A DNA stretch of 64,000 bases from Gelidibacter algens (GTDB lineage: Bacteria; Bacteroidota; Bacteroidia; Flavobacteriales; Flavobacteriaceae): NCBI RefSeq assembly GCF_001678675.1, contig NZ_LZRN01000018.1, positions 1 to 64,000 of the forward strand, in the 5' to 3' direction. Of this stretch, positions 8,838 through 17,334 are shown one piece after another. Numbering within the stretch: the first letter of the stretch is position 1; the number at the start of each line of letters is the position of its first letter. The position numbers were made by a program, and so were the translations under genes. Under the pieces are notes generated by a model. The model saw nothing but the letters and a program-made list of their open reading frames with translations, was not told the DNA's origin and ran no database searches.

Positions 8838-9431
8838 TTAGTTGTTGATGTCGGTAAGCATTTTTTCTGTTGCGCTCAATACTTTGTTATAGGACTTTAA
8901 GACCCACCATGCAAACACAAGAAAGAATGAAACGAAGATTGGAAATATAAGCGTCCAGAAGTCAGGAATTTGATCTAGACTTTTCCCTTGAATAGCTGCC
9001 AGCACAGGAAGAACTATCAGCATAAAAAATAAACCTAGTGCGACATTGAGCTTTTGAAGTTTTTGAAACTTAATTTTTTGCCTTACAAAAAGATTGATGT
9101 TCTCCAAATAGGTGTTAGAGGTGATATCTATATTTCTTATTGAGCGCACAGATTTAAGAGAAATAACAGGTAGTGTAAATAGTAATAAAACAGAAAGCCC
9201 TGCCAATACCTGAATAAGTACCTCATCTATTTTTGAGAAGTTCATAAGGATATATGAAGCTCCTACATAACATATTATAGTTCCGACATATTCTGAATAA
9301 TGGATCTTATTCATTTTTGAGTTATAATTTTGTTGGGTTATTTTTTCTATGAGTTGGGTAGTAAGTATTTCTTGTTTTTCTACTCGCTTGCTTAGTTTGC
9401 CCCAAGTATTTTTCATTTCTTCCAGTTCCAT
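8838..9431 (-). CDS. Membrane protein paired with ECF sigma factor
   Basis: This 197-residue protein begins with a short soluble part of about 45 residues (MELEEMKNTWGKLSKRVEKQE) and has four hydrophobic segments, near 48-66, 71-90, 130-147 and 155-175. It starts two bases after the stop of the ECF sigma factor gene, so the two are translationally close. The position and the N-terminal cytoplasmic helix suggest an anti-sigma role, but no canonical anti-sigma zinc motif (HxxxCxxC) is present. Function inferred from context only. Confidence 0.65.
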   Translation of the reverse strand: MELEEMKNTWGKLSKRVEKQEILTTQLIEKITQQNYNSKMNKIHYSEYVGTIICYVGASYILMNFSKIDEVLIQVLAGLSVLLLFTLPVISLKSVRSIRNIDITSNTYLENINLFVRQKIKFQKLQKLNVALGLFFMLIVLPVLAAIQGKSLDQIPDFWTLIFPIFVSFFLVFAWWVLKSYNKVLSATEKMLTDINN

Positions 9432-9433
9432 GA

Positions 9434-9925
9434 TTAGCGTTTTTTAGTTATCTGTGATTTTATTTTTTCTCTGATTCTCGAAATTTTTGTTCCTACATTG
9501 CTAGTGGTTATACCGATTATTGAAGCAATTTCTACATGGCTTTTGCCTTCCAGATACAATAGGATAATTCCCTTTTCCAATAGATTTAGCCTTTGTACAT
9601 GTTCATAAAGCAGTTTTATTCTCTCCTCCTCAGTCTTATCAAGTACGTCAGCAAATTGCATCGTTTCTAATTCGATAGCGGTAGTTTCAATTCTCTTTTT
9701 TGATTGCTTTAAATTATAGATAGCTGTGTTAAGGGCTACCCGGTACATCCAAGTGCTCAATTTTGACTGTTCATTGAATGAGTCAAAAGATTTCCAAAGC
9801 TGAAAGACAATTTCCTGAGACAGGTCTTCTCTGTCTTGAAGGCTATTGGTATAAAGTATCGCCACCTTAAAAATCAAGCCTTCGTTCTTTTTGATAACTT
9901 TAGTAAATAGTTCTTTTTTATCCAT
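9434..9925 (-). CDS. ECF-subfamily RNA polymerase sigma factor
   Basis: The 163-residue protein has region 2 with DREDLSQEIVFQLWKSFDSF (the -10 recognition and core-binding helices, about residues 31-50) and region 4 with LEKGIILLYLEGKSHVEIA followed by an HTH ending in TTSNVGTKISRIREKIK. The length and absence of region 1 and 3 are typical of extracytoplasmic-function sigma factors. It heads the minus-strand unit with the membrane protein (8838-9431) and probably the secreted hydrolase, suggesting a self-contained envelope-signal unit. Confidence 0.92.
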   Translation of the reverse strand: MDKKELFTKVIKKNEGLIFKVAILYTNSLQDREDLSQEIVFQLWKSFDSFNEQSKLSTWMYRVALNTAIYNLKQSKKRIETTAIELETMQFADVLDKTEEERIKLLYEHVQRLNLLEKGIILLYLEGKSHVEIASIIGITTSNVGTKISRIREKIKSQITKKR

Positions 9926-10305
9926 TGAAAATTAAACTTCTACTTAGTTAGTGTATGAAGTTCCAATAAAATCACAGGGGAGAGATATTTTTTTTGAAGA
10001 ATTTGCCAGATGAATACAGAATAAGCCATAGCCTATATACGCCTTAAGTTTTTTTCATTATATGTCAGAGCACAACTCTAAACTTGTTTTTATGATTCCG
10101 AGTAAATTACAGCCAACTTGCAGCTACAAACACCAAAAATGCTCATTCTCAATCTTGTTCGGCAAATACCCACTACAAAACTTGATACTGCCGAACAGAA
10201 ACCGTAGGTGTCAATTGGTATATAGAACAATCGGAAATATGGCTTGCGTAACGTCAACACGATATAACTTTTCTTGCAAATGGATTCGTCCATTAATTTT
10301 TAATT
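9926..10305. other. Gene-free 380-bp stretch with long-loop inverted repeat
   Basis: TGTTCGGCA (10156-10164) and TGCCGAACA (10189-10197) are a perfect 9-bp inverted repeat around a 24-nt spacer. Open frames exist on both strands across it but they have no start context or recognisable protein content, so I do not call them genes. The repeat may be a mobile-element end, a small transcript structure or a chromosomal repeat family. Confidence 0.45.
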
Positions 10306-10725
10306 TTAATGGTTCCTCCATGCTTGCCATGCACCAGATGACCACAAAGCCCAGGCAATGAGTACAGGTTGAAAAAATAAACGTATCAGTCTAGCACCGT
10401 CAGAATCTAAAGCCCCAAATGCATCTCTGCCATCTAAATATTGGGCAACATTTCCGGGAAAAACTAAAACAAAAAACAAGGCCAGGGCCCAACCGAATCT
10501 CGTGCGTTCCTTTTTCCAAAAAGCTAAACCTAGCCCTAATAGTATTTCTATGATACCTGATACTATGACCACCAAATCTTTACTCAACGGCACCCAATCC
10601 GGCACTTGTGATTGGAATTCGATTCGATTGAACGTCAAGTGACTAAACCCAGCATAGAGCATGAATATGGCCAGTAGAATTCTGAAAATGTTTTGCGTTA
10701 ATGTGGTTTTTGTTTGATACGTCAT
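10306..10725 (-). CDS. DoxX-family membrane protein
   Basis: The 139-residue protein has four hydrophobic segments (about residues 8-26, 47-66, 73-91 and 112-130) and the DoxX-like pattern: 'IFMLYAGFSHLTF' in the first helix and 'GIIEILLGLGLAF' in the second. DoxX relatives are quinone-linked or redox-associated membrane proteins of mostly unknown function. The sequence FLDxFxxA-like end 'RLFFQPVLIAWALWSSGAW' is common in the flavobacterial subgroup. It is transcribed alone. Confidence 0.8.
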   Translation of the reverse strand: MTYQTKTTLTQNIFRILLAIFMLYAGFSHLTFNRIEFQSQVPDWVPLSKDLVVIVSGIIEILLGLGLAFWKKERTRFGWALALFFVLVFPGNVAQYLDGRDAFGALDSDGARLIRLFFQPVLIAWALWSSGAWQAWRNH

Positions 10726-11224
10726 TTTTGTATTTTCTCGCTTGTGATGATCTTGTTTATGATATAAATATAGGACAGACTATTTAAAGTGAATGTTTAT
10801 TTGAAAAAATATCGCAACTATTTTTTAGATGCAACGAATAAGAGATCACTGTTACGTTCATGATCCAAGTCGCAATTCGTCAAGGTAGCAGTGGACGCAA
10901 ACAACTGATATGGTATTTCCAATCGGCAATGCTTTTTCTAGTGGGAAGAGAGGGATGACAAATAAAAATAAGTGTTTCATTGCAGCCATTGATTCCTTTT
11001 GGGTGTACTATTTGTCTTGCCAAAAAAGTTAATATATTAAGATTATGGAGTTAACTTTTGATGCCATTTTTAAAATCAAAGGCAGCCTAATCCGATAGCC
11101 TTTATATGCTGGAACACGAGTATTATTCCATTTATCGATTATTTTTGCATGTTAAATCATAAAGCGTTCACTTCTCAATGTTTATTGTAAGTTCGTAGGA
11201 ATTCTAACACACCAATTCCCCACT
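10726..11224. other. Gene-free 499-bp stretch
   Basis: I see no open frame with coding character. It presumably holds the promoters for the divergent DoxX gene and the surface-protein cluster. A TATTTTTG (about 11143-11150) resembles a -7 element, but it lacks a convincing partner TTG. Confidence 0.3.
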
Positions 11225-11515
11225 ATGAACTTGAGGTTGATCTACCTAGTATTATGTCCTGTCCTTATATTTCTCCAAAATGAAAAACCATCCATCGCTC
11301 TAGACCACATTTCCTATCATATTTCTGTACACGTTTCCTCTTTTAATCTCACCAAAGCCGTGCCTTCGGCTGATGCTTTATATACAAATTTAGAAACTGA
11401 AAATGAGTGTTTAGAATCGGTGATGCTTACAGCAGATATGTTTTACAAGCAGGAAGATCATGATGAGGCCATTCAGCTAAAGTCGAATAAGAATTTAATT
11501 CACAACTCACAATAG
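11225..11515 (+). CDS. Small putative exported hypothetical protein
   Basis: The 96-residue frame begins with a hydrophobic segment (MNLRLIYLVLCPVLIFLQN) that could act as a signal peptide or anchor, followed by a Ser/Thr/Asn-rich region and a short acidic helix (FYKQEDHDEAIQLKS). It precedes the large surface-protein gene by 72 bp on the same strand. No family was recognised. It could also be a remnant of a larger gene or a spurious frame; coding support is limited to the start, the signal-like N-terminus and the position. Confidence 0.4.
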   Translation: MNLRLIYLVLCPVLIFLQNEKPSIALDHISYHISVHVSSFNLTKAVPSADALYTNLETENECLESVMLTADMFYKQEDHDEAIQLKSNKNLIHNSQ

Positions 11516-11587
11516 AAAAGAATCCTTTTCAATCAAACCATAACCAACCAAACCACAACCAACCAAACATCACTTTTACTATTCATT

Positions 11588-13225
11588 ATGAAAAAATTAT
11601 TACTGTTACTTAGTTTGCTCGCCGGTAATTTTCTTTTTGCACAAGTAGGGATTGGCACAGATATGCCAAATCCTTCTTCGCAATTAGAGATAAAATCTTC
11701 CAATAGAGGCATCATGATTCCTCAGGTGCCCTTGACCAGTGTAACCGATCAGAACACAATTAGCGGAGGCAATCTTGAGAGTTTACTACTTTACAACACC
11801 AGTACAAATGCTACGCTATCACCTGGGTACTATTATTGGTACCAAGGCAGCTGGAATAGGTTGATGACAGAAGCCGATTTGCCTGATAATAGAGTGTTTT
11901 GGGATCTTGCCAACAATCAATTTACTTATATCGATCAGAATGCTGATCGACAAGTTATCAATCCTTCTGATTTTCAGACGCTGACCTTTTTAAGGCTCAA
12001 TGCTGATGGGCATACCTTAGAGTATGTTGATGAGAATGGTGCTGTGACTCGTATTGATTTTGAGGCCGTCATTCAGAATTTTGAAACATTGACAACCATA
12101 ATAGCCAACAGCGACGGCACTTTTACCTTTACAGATGAAGATGGAATCAAAAATACAATCGATGTCAGCAATCTAGAAACTTTAACCAGCATTGCGCTTA
12201 ATCCTGACAACGTAAATATCGATTATACCGATGAAAGCGGTACTGTCACGCAATTGAATTTGACGCAGATAGTTAAAAATTTAGAGACTCTTACGAGCGT
12301 AGTTGCTAATAACGACGGCACCTTCACTTTTACAGATGAAGCGGGTAACACGAACAAAATTGATGTTGGTGATTTAGAAACTTTAACAAGTATTGTAGAC
12401 AATGGCAACGGCACAATAACTTATACCGATGAAAATAATGTTGAGACCGTAATAAATTTGGCAACTGGACCCCAAGGCCCGATGGGACCAATAGGTCCAC
12501 AAGGCCCAAATGGTGTTGTAACCCCGAAAGATTTAACAGCTGGAGATGCATCTATAACAGTAACCGGTGGGACAGGTGCAGCTTTGGTAGATAGCAGCAT
12601 TGAGGTAACTGATGGTGGCATTACAAGTGTGAAATTAGCCAGTGCAGCGGTTACAGCAGTCAAGATTAATGCAGATGTTGCCGGTTTAGGCATAGTTCAA
12701 AACGGAGCAACCAATGCATTGGATGTTAAAGCCAACAACGGGTTAAATTTAGATGGAGTAGATGATGCGGTGCAGTTAGGTGGTGATTTGACTAAACCAA
12801 CAACTATTAATACAGATACTACCAATACTTTAGCCTTAACCGGATTAGAATCGGGGAGTAGCAATGACAACCTTGTCCTTATAGATAAAAATACAGGTAT
12901 TATTAAGCAGTCAAAATCTGCCATGCCTAAATTCTTTTATATGCCTTCCATAGTGTTTGATATTTCTACTTCTGGAAACTTTAGTGTAGATCTTTACAGT
13001 ATGTATAAGGATCAATTCGTGACGCCTATGGTAAGTAGCAGTGGGGCAACAACGCCTATTCCAACATTAGGATCAACAGAGTTGGAGTATTACGTGACGT
13101 ATTATGACTCCATTGTATTTAGTAATGTAAGTATATCTGCAAATGGCGTTCTAAGTTACACTGTTTCAGGAGCAGGTGCAACGGCGTCTTCTTTTATGAA
13201 TATTGTATTTGTAGTTAAAGACTAG
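11588..13225 (+). CDS. Secreted repeat protein with short collagen-like segment
   Basis: The 545-residue protein has a clear signal peptide (residues 1-19, ending FLFAQ). It begins with the block found in many flavobacterial surface proteins (GIGTDMPNPSSQLEIKSSNR). Residues about 160-290 hold imperfect repeats built on ETLTSIVANNDGTFTFTDE and TIDVSNLETLTS. A collagen-like run of Gly-Pro-x triplets lies near 294-306, followed by a beta-rich C-terminal region. This resembles trimeric tail-fibre or adhesin-like shafts. It is the first large gene of the T9SS/PorP cluster and is probably displayed or exported to the cell surface. Binding partner unknown. Confidence 0.75.
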   Translation: MKKLLLLLSLLAGNFLFAQVGIGTDMPNPSSQLEIKSSNRGIMIPQVPLTSVTDQNTISGGNLESLLLYNTSTNATLSPGYYYWYQGSWNRLMTEADLPDNRVFWDLANNQFTYIDQNADRQVINPSDFQTLTFLRLNADGHTLEYVDENGAVTRIDFEAVIQNFETLTTIIANSDGTFTFTDEDGIKNTIDVSNLETLTSIALNPDNVNIDYTDESGTVTQLNLTQIVKNLETLTSVVANNDGTFTFTDEAGNTNKIDVGDLETLTSIVDNGNGTITYTDENNVETVINLATGPQGPMGPIGPQGPNGVVTPKDLTAGDASITVTGGTGAALVDSSIEVTDGGITSVKLASAAVTAVKINADVAGLGIVQNGATNALDVKANNGLNLDGVDDAVQLGGDLTKPTTINTDTTNTLALTGLESGSSNDNLVLIDKNTGIIKQSKSAMPKFFYMPSIVFDISTSGNFSVDLYSMYKDQFVTPMVSSSGATTPIPTLGSTELEYYVTYYDSIVFSNVSISANGVLSYTVSGAGATASSFMNIVFVVKD

Positions 13226-13257
13226 TTCACCTTACTTCATACAAAAATTAACACGAC

Positions 13258-15117
13258 ATGAAAGTACTTACTAAAAAAATGAGGAAAGGGAATACAAGAA
13301 TAGTTAATATTTGGGTTTTAGGGCTTTTAGTGTTAACGACTACGGTATCTACCCATGCTCAAAATATAACTAATATTTATACAGATTATGGTGGTTTTTG
13401 GACATCAGGAAGTGGAAATATTAATCCTGTTTACCCCGATTTTTCTCATAACTTGATAGCCTTTACTTATGATGGTAAAATATATAGTACTGGCGTTAAT
13501 AACCAGTTGCTGAATCAATTTGGTGTTACTTTCGAAGCCAAATCATATCAGGCACTTCCAGTTTTGAATATACCTATTTCTCCTGGTGGATCACGATTTA
13601 TTCAATTAGGGCAAATGCAGGATGGGTTGAACAATGCTATTAGTATTTTACCAGCTCCTTATACAGCGCCTACTAGATTATCCAAAGTGTTAACAGACGG
13701 AATTCAGGGTTTAGATATTTCAAGTGGGGTTACCAATATCAAATATGCAGACGGAACTTTAGTGGAAATGGAATTTCCTTTTACCACTATTGAAAGTGTT
13801 TCGGAAATTGGTGATAATATTCCAGATATTTTAGTTTCTCAAATAGCGCAGCCAAGTTCTCAGGCTATCGATGAAGTATGGTTTGAAGATGCTTTAGGAA
13901 ATGTGGTAGGAAATAAGATTTTTATTAATCAAACCAATTTACCTGTGCTAGGTAGATCTATGAATGATTTTTTTAATCCTGATACTGGGGCTTCAGGTGG
14001 TTCAGGATTTGTTAATTCACAAAGAGAAATACGAATTTCAGCTTTTGATGCAGTAGATTTTGGATTAAATGCGAGTAATTTTGACGAGGCTAAAAAATTA
14101 ATTTACAAATTAGGAGGCAGTTCAGATCCCGCCTTTTTAGCTTTTAGTAATAATTTCATTTCGGTTTTGGCGGCTAATGATGATTTGGTTACCATAGGGA
14201 TAGATACTCCAGTAATTATTGATGTTTTAGATAACGATTTAATTCCAGGGGGTATTGTAATTTCTTCTACTGAAATAGTAGCTGGAGGAGAACCAAGTCA
14301 CGGAACAGTAGTCGTAAATCCCGATCAAACAATAAGCTATACTCCTGATCTTGGCTTTATAGGTTTAGACTCCTTTTTATATAAAATTTGTACCGAATCT
14401 GGTAGTTGCGCCGAAGCTGTTGTTACCGTTACTGTTGGTGCTTCAGATATTGAAGTAACTAAAGTGATACTGGAATCGAATGCTGGCGTGGGTGATCAAA
14501 TAACCTTTGTGGTTACAGTTACCAACAATGGGCCTTACGATGCTGTGGGAGTGAGGGTTTCGGATTTGTTACCGAGTGGCTATACTCTAAACTCTGCAAC
14601 AACTAGTGTTGGTAGTTATAGTAACGGTTCAGGGAACTGGTCTGTTGGAAATTTAGCATTAAATGCATCTGAAATTTTAACAATTCAGGCTACTATTGAA
14701 GATACTGGGCCCTACACAAATACGGCCAAAGCTTCAAGTTCTACTTATGATCCTGATGTAACTAATAACACGGCAAGTGCCACGCCCAATACGGTGCCTT
14801 CAGCTACTGCAAAAGCGGCCTGCCAATCAGGTTTGCACTTTCAAAGCATAACTGTTGATTTAACCGGAGAACCAGGTTGGGAAATTGCCTATACATTTAA
14901 CGGAATTGCTTATACTGAAAGTAATATCATGTCAGGTTCTTTTATTTTCAATCCAAGTGAACGAGGTGTTTTTTATATTAATACAGTAACTGATGGCAGT
15001 GGAAATAAAGTAACCTATTCTTCAATACCTCCTTTATATTCAGGAATTCGAGCATTTTCATACCCTTGCTTTATAATAACAAACCCTATGATACCTTCAA
15101 AAGTAAAAGATAATTAA
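13258..15117 (+). CDS. Secreted DUF11 / Ig-like repeat surface protein
   Basis: The 619-residue protein has a signal-type N-terminus (TTTVSTHAQ near 27-35; the charged stretch before it makes a rather long signal). Residues about 305-395 form a bacterial Ig/cadherin-like domain (VIIDVLDNDLIPGG, HGTVVVNPDQTISYTPDLGF). Residues about 397-500 form a DUF11 domain (VTVTNNGPYDAVGVRVSDLL, TNTAKASSSTYDPDVTNNTA). These domains are typical of long cell-surface proteins. No C-terminal sorting domain is visible in it. It is 32 bp after the collagen-like gene and 4 bp before the gliding-CTD protein, so they are likely one operon. Confidence 0.75.
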   Translation: MKVLTKKMRKGNTRIVNIWVLGLLVLTTTVSTHAQNITNIYTDYGGFWTSGSGNINPVYPDFSHNLIAFTYDGKIYSTGVNNQLLNQFGVTFEAKSYQALPVLNIPISPGGSRFIQLGQMQDGLNNAISILPAPYTAPTRLSKVLTDGIQGLDISSGVTNIKYADGTLVEMEFPFTTIESVSEIGDNIPDILVSQIAQPSSQAIDEVWFEDALGNVVGNKIFINQTNLPVLGRSMNDFFNPDTGASGGSGFVNSQREIRISAFDAVDFGLNASNFDEAKKLIYKLGGSSDPAFLAFSNNFISVLAANDDLVTIGIDTPVIIDVLDNDLIPGGIVISSTEIVAGGEPSHGTVVVNPDQTISYTPDLGFIGLDSFLYKICTESGSCAEAVVTVTVGASDIEVTKVILESNAGVGDQITFVVTVTNNGPYDAVGVRVSDLLPSGYTLNSATTSVGSYSNGSGNWSVGNLALNASEILTIQATIEDTGPYTNTAKASSSTYDPDVTNNTASATPNTVPSATAKAACQSGLHFQSITVDLTGEPGWEIAYTFNGIAYTESNIMSGSFIFNPSERGVFYINTVTDGSGNKVTYSSIPPLYSGIRAFSYPCFIITNPMIPSKVKDN

Positions 15118-15121
15118 GATT

Positions 15122-16372
15122 ATGAAGACACTATATAGATATATCATAGGAATTTTTATCGTTGTTTGGAGCGGTTATAAAACACATGCACAAACCTCTA
15201 ATGAAGGAATGCTCTATGTTTCTGAAAACACGCAATTTTCAACAGTAGAACGTTTCGATAATCTTACTACAGGATCGTTCTATAACGATGGTGATACTTA
15301 TATGTATAGCCATTTTAATAACGACGGGACTTTAGATTTTTATCAAAACACCGGATTAACACGATTTATAGGAAGCTCATATCAAGCTATTAGCGGGTCT
15401 AAAATCAGCTATTTATATGATGTGTATTTTAACAATACCAGTAACACCGTTCCATTTCAATTATCTGGAAATGTAAACATCAGTGGTGAATCTGATTTTT
15501 ACATTGGCATTATTGATAGTGACAATTTCGGTGGGGAAATAACTTTCAATACCAATGGGTATCATATCAACACCTCCGATAATAGTTATGTGGACGGACC
15601 TGTAAATAAAATGGGGGAGGGCGAATTTGTATTTCCTATTGGTGATGCTGGCTATTATCGTTTTGCCAATATGTCAGACCCAGAAAATGCAGCTGCTTTT
15701 TTCAAGGGAAAGTTTTATTTTGAAAATTCAAACAATTTATATCCTCATGATTTAAAAGCCGGAGTGATTGAAGAAATTGACACTCAGGAATATTGGACTA
15801 TTGAGAAGAATAGTAGCACTCCTGACAACGGTTTGATCACTTTGTCTTGGAGAGATGTGACCACGCCGTCTGTGATGATGGAAGCAGCGAAACAAAATGC
15901 GTTGACCATAGTGCGTTGGGATAAAACAACAACCATGTGGGTAGATGAAGGTGGTGTTATTGATATGGATGCCAAAACCGTTACCACAGCTGTTAATGAT
16001 TATGGTGTCTTTACTTTTGGGCGAGTAAAAGCTGATCTTATTTTACCTTGTGGCTTGGTCATCTATAATTCGATAACGCCTAATAGTGATGGGGTTAATG
16101 ACTATTTCTTAATAGACCAATCCAACAACCAATGTGCCAGAAATTTAAAAGTGCAGGTCTTTAACCGCTGGGGCGTTAAGGTGTTTGAAACTAATAAGTA
16201 TGGGTTGAATGGCGATATTTTTGATGGCTTTTCCTCAGGCCGATTAACTCGAAAAAACTCTGAACAGCTGCCTTTCGGTACGTATTATTACATACTTCAA
16301 TATCAATATGGTAATGAAGAAACTGATAACGTTCATAAACAAGCTGGGTTTTTATATTTAAGTGCCAACTAA
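15122..16372 (+). CDS. Gliding-motility C-terminal domain (type B T9SS cargo) protein
   Basis: The 416-residue protein has a signal peptide (about 1-24, ending KTHAQ) and a beta-rich body. The last 110 residues are a type B T9SS sorting domain of the gliding-motility-associated C-terminal family: YNSITPNSDGVNDYFLID, QVFNRWGVKVFETNKYG, LPFGTYYYILQY and a final AGFLYLSAN. Such proteins cross the outer membrane by T9SS and usually associate with a partner PorP/SprF barrel, which is encoded immediately downstream. Together they suggest surface display of the cluster products. Confidence 0.9.
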   Translation: MKTLYRYIIGIFIVVWSGYKTHAQTSNEGMLYVSENTQFSTVERFDNLTTGSFYNDGDTYMYSHFNNDGTLDFYQNTGLTRFIGSSYQAISGSKISYLYDVYFNNTSNTVPFQLSGNVNISGESDFYIGIIDSDNFGGEITFNTNGYHINTSDNSYVDGPVNKMGEGEFVFPIGDAGYYRFANMSDPENAAAFFKGKFYFENSNNLYPHDLKAGVIEEIDTQEYWTIEKNSSTPDNGLITLSWRDVTTPSVMMEAAKQNALTIVRWDKTTTMWVDEGGVIDMDAKTVTTAVNDYGVFTFGRVKADLILPCGLVIYNSITPNSDGVNDYFLIDQSNNQCARNLKVQVFNRWGVKVFETNKYGLNGDIFDGFSSGRLTRKNSEQLPFGTYYYILQYQYGNEETDNVHKQAGFLYLSAN

Positions 16373-16373
16373 C

Positions 16374-17315
16374 ATGAATCAACTTCTAATGACGTTTAAA
16401 AAATCAAATGTATTTGTAGGTGTCCTAGTGATGGGTGTGTTTTTTATGCCCTCTGCACGGGCACAACAAGACTCCCAATTCACCCAATACATGTACAATA
16501 CAATAGTTGTAAATCCGGCTTACGCAGGTTCCCGAGGGTCTCTTAGTATGATTGGGCTTTATAGAAATCAATGGGTAGGGCTAGATGGCGCTCCTGAAAC
16601 GCTTAATTTTTCTGCACACTCACCTATAGGCGTTAAAGGTGTTGGTTTGGGACTTGGTTTTACCAGCGATAAATTGGGACCAACATCTGAAAGTGTGATT
16701 ACTGCCGATTTTTCATACACACTCAATCTTGAAAAAGACTTGAAACTGTCTTTTGGTTTAAAAGGTGGCGTATCCATATGGAATCTGGATCCTAATAAGC
16801 TGACTATTTATGATCCTAATGATTATAATTTGAGGCAGCAAGATCAAAGTTCACCAATAATTGGCGCCGGATTTTATTTACATACAGAACAGTGGTATGT
16901 AGGATTATCGTCTCCTAGTATTTTGGAGACCCAGCATTATGACGATATTCAAGTGTCGACCGCAGCCGAAAAAACGCATCTTTATTTGATAGGGGGTTAT
17001 GTCTTTACGCTCAATCCGAATTTAAAATTAAAACCTGCAATGTTGGTTAAGACTGTGGTGGGTGCCCCGTTGGCAATTGATATTTCGGCCAATGCGCTTT
17101 TATATGATAGCGTTACGTTTGGTCTCGCTTACCGATTTGATGCTGCAGTGAGTGCCTTGGCGGGATTCCAAGTCTCTGACCATATTATGGTAGGATACTC
17201 TTATGATTATGATACTACCGAATTAGGGAATTATAATAATGGATCTCACGAAATATTCCTCCGTTTCGAACTGGGAACGCGGCTGAAAGCAAAAGTGAAT
17301 CCAAGATTCTTTTAA
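16374..17315 (+). CDS. PorP/SprF-type outer-membrane protein of the T9SS
   Basis: The protein carries the start of the PorP/SprF family: a signal sequence ending PSARAQQ, then QFTQYMYNTIVVNPAYAGSR and GLYRNQWVGLDGAPETLNFS. PorP/SprF are 14-16-strand outer-membrane barrels that partner with type B gliding-CTD proteins such as SprB. A GTG at 16362 would give a few more residues overlapping the upstream gene; I chose the ATG at 16374, directly after its stop. The barrel is about 310 residues, normal in length. Gene order, cargo then SprF-like then OmpA/PD40, is the usual T9SS surface-adhesin arrangement. Confidence 0.9.
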   Translation: MNQLLMTFKKSNVFVGVLVMGVFFMPSARAQQDSQFTQYMYNTIVVNPAYAGSRGSLSMIGLYRNQWVGLDGAPETLNFSAHSPIGVKGVGLGLGFTSDKLGPTSESVITADFSYTLNLEKDLKLSFGLKGGVSIWNLDPNKLTIYDPNDYNLRQQDQSSPIIGAGFYLHTEQWYVGLSSPSILETQHYDDIQVSTAAEKTHLYLIGGYVFTLNPNLKLKPAMLVKTVVGAPLAIDISANALLYDSVTFGLAYRFDAAVSALAGFQVSDHIMVGYSYDYDTTELGNYNNGSHEIFLRFELGTRLKAKVNPRFF

Positions 17316-17334
17316 TTTTATTTAAAAAAGATGT

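Noticed and set aside
10100-10300. Integron attC-like pieces (GCGTAAC, GTTG) in the gap before DoxX
   Set aside because: The pieces do not fit the paired core sites with the right spacing and no integrase gene is present.
10062-10361. Overlapping frames on both strands before DoxX
   Set aside because: Neither has a plausible start context or protein-like composition, and both run across the inverted repeat.
12223-12924. Long minus-strand frames inside the repeat protein gene
   Set aside because: They are shadows of the low-complexity repeats on the plus strand, with no start context or family.
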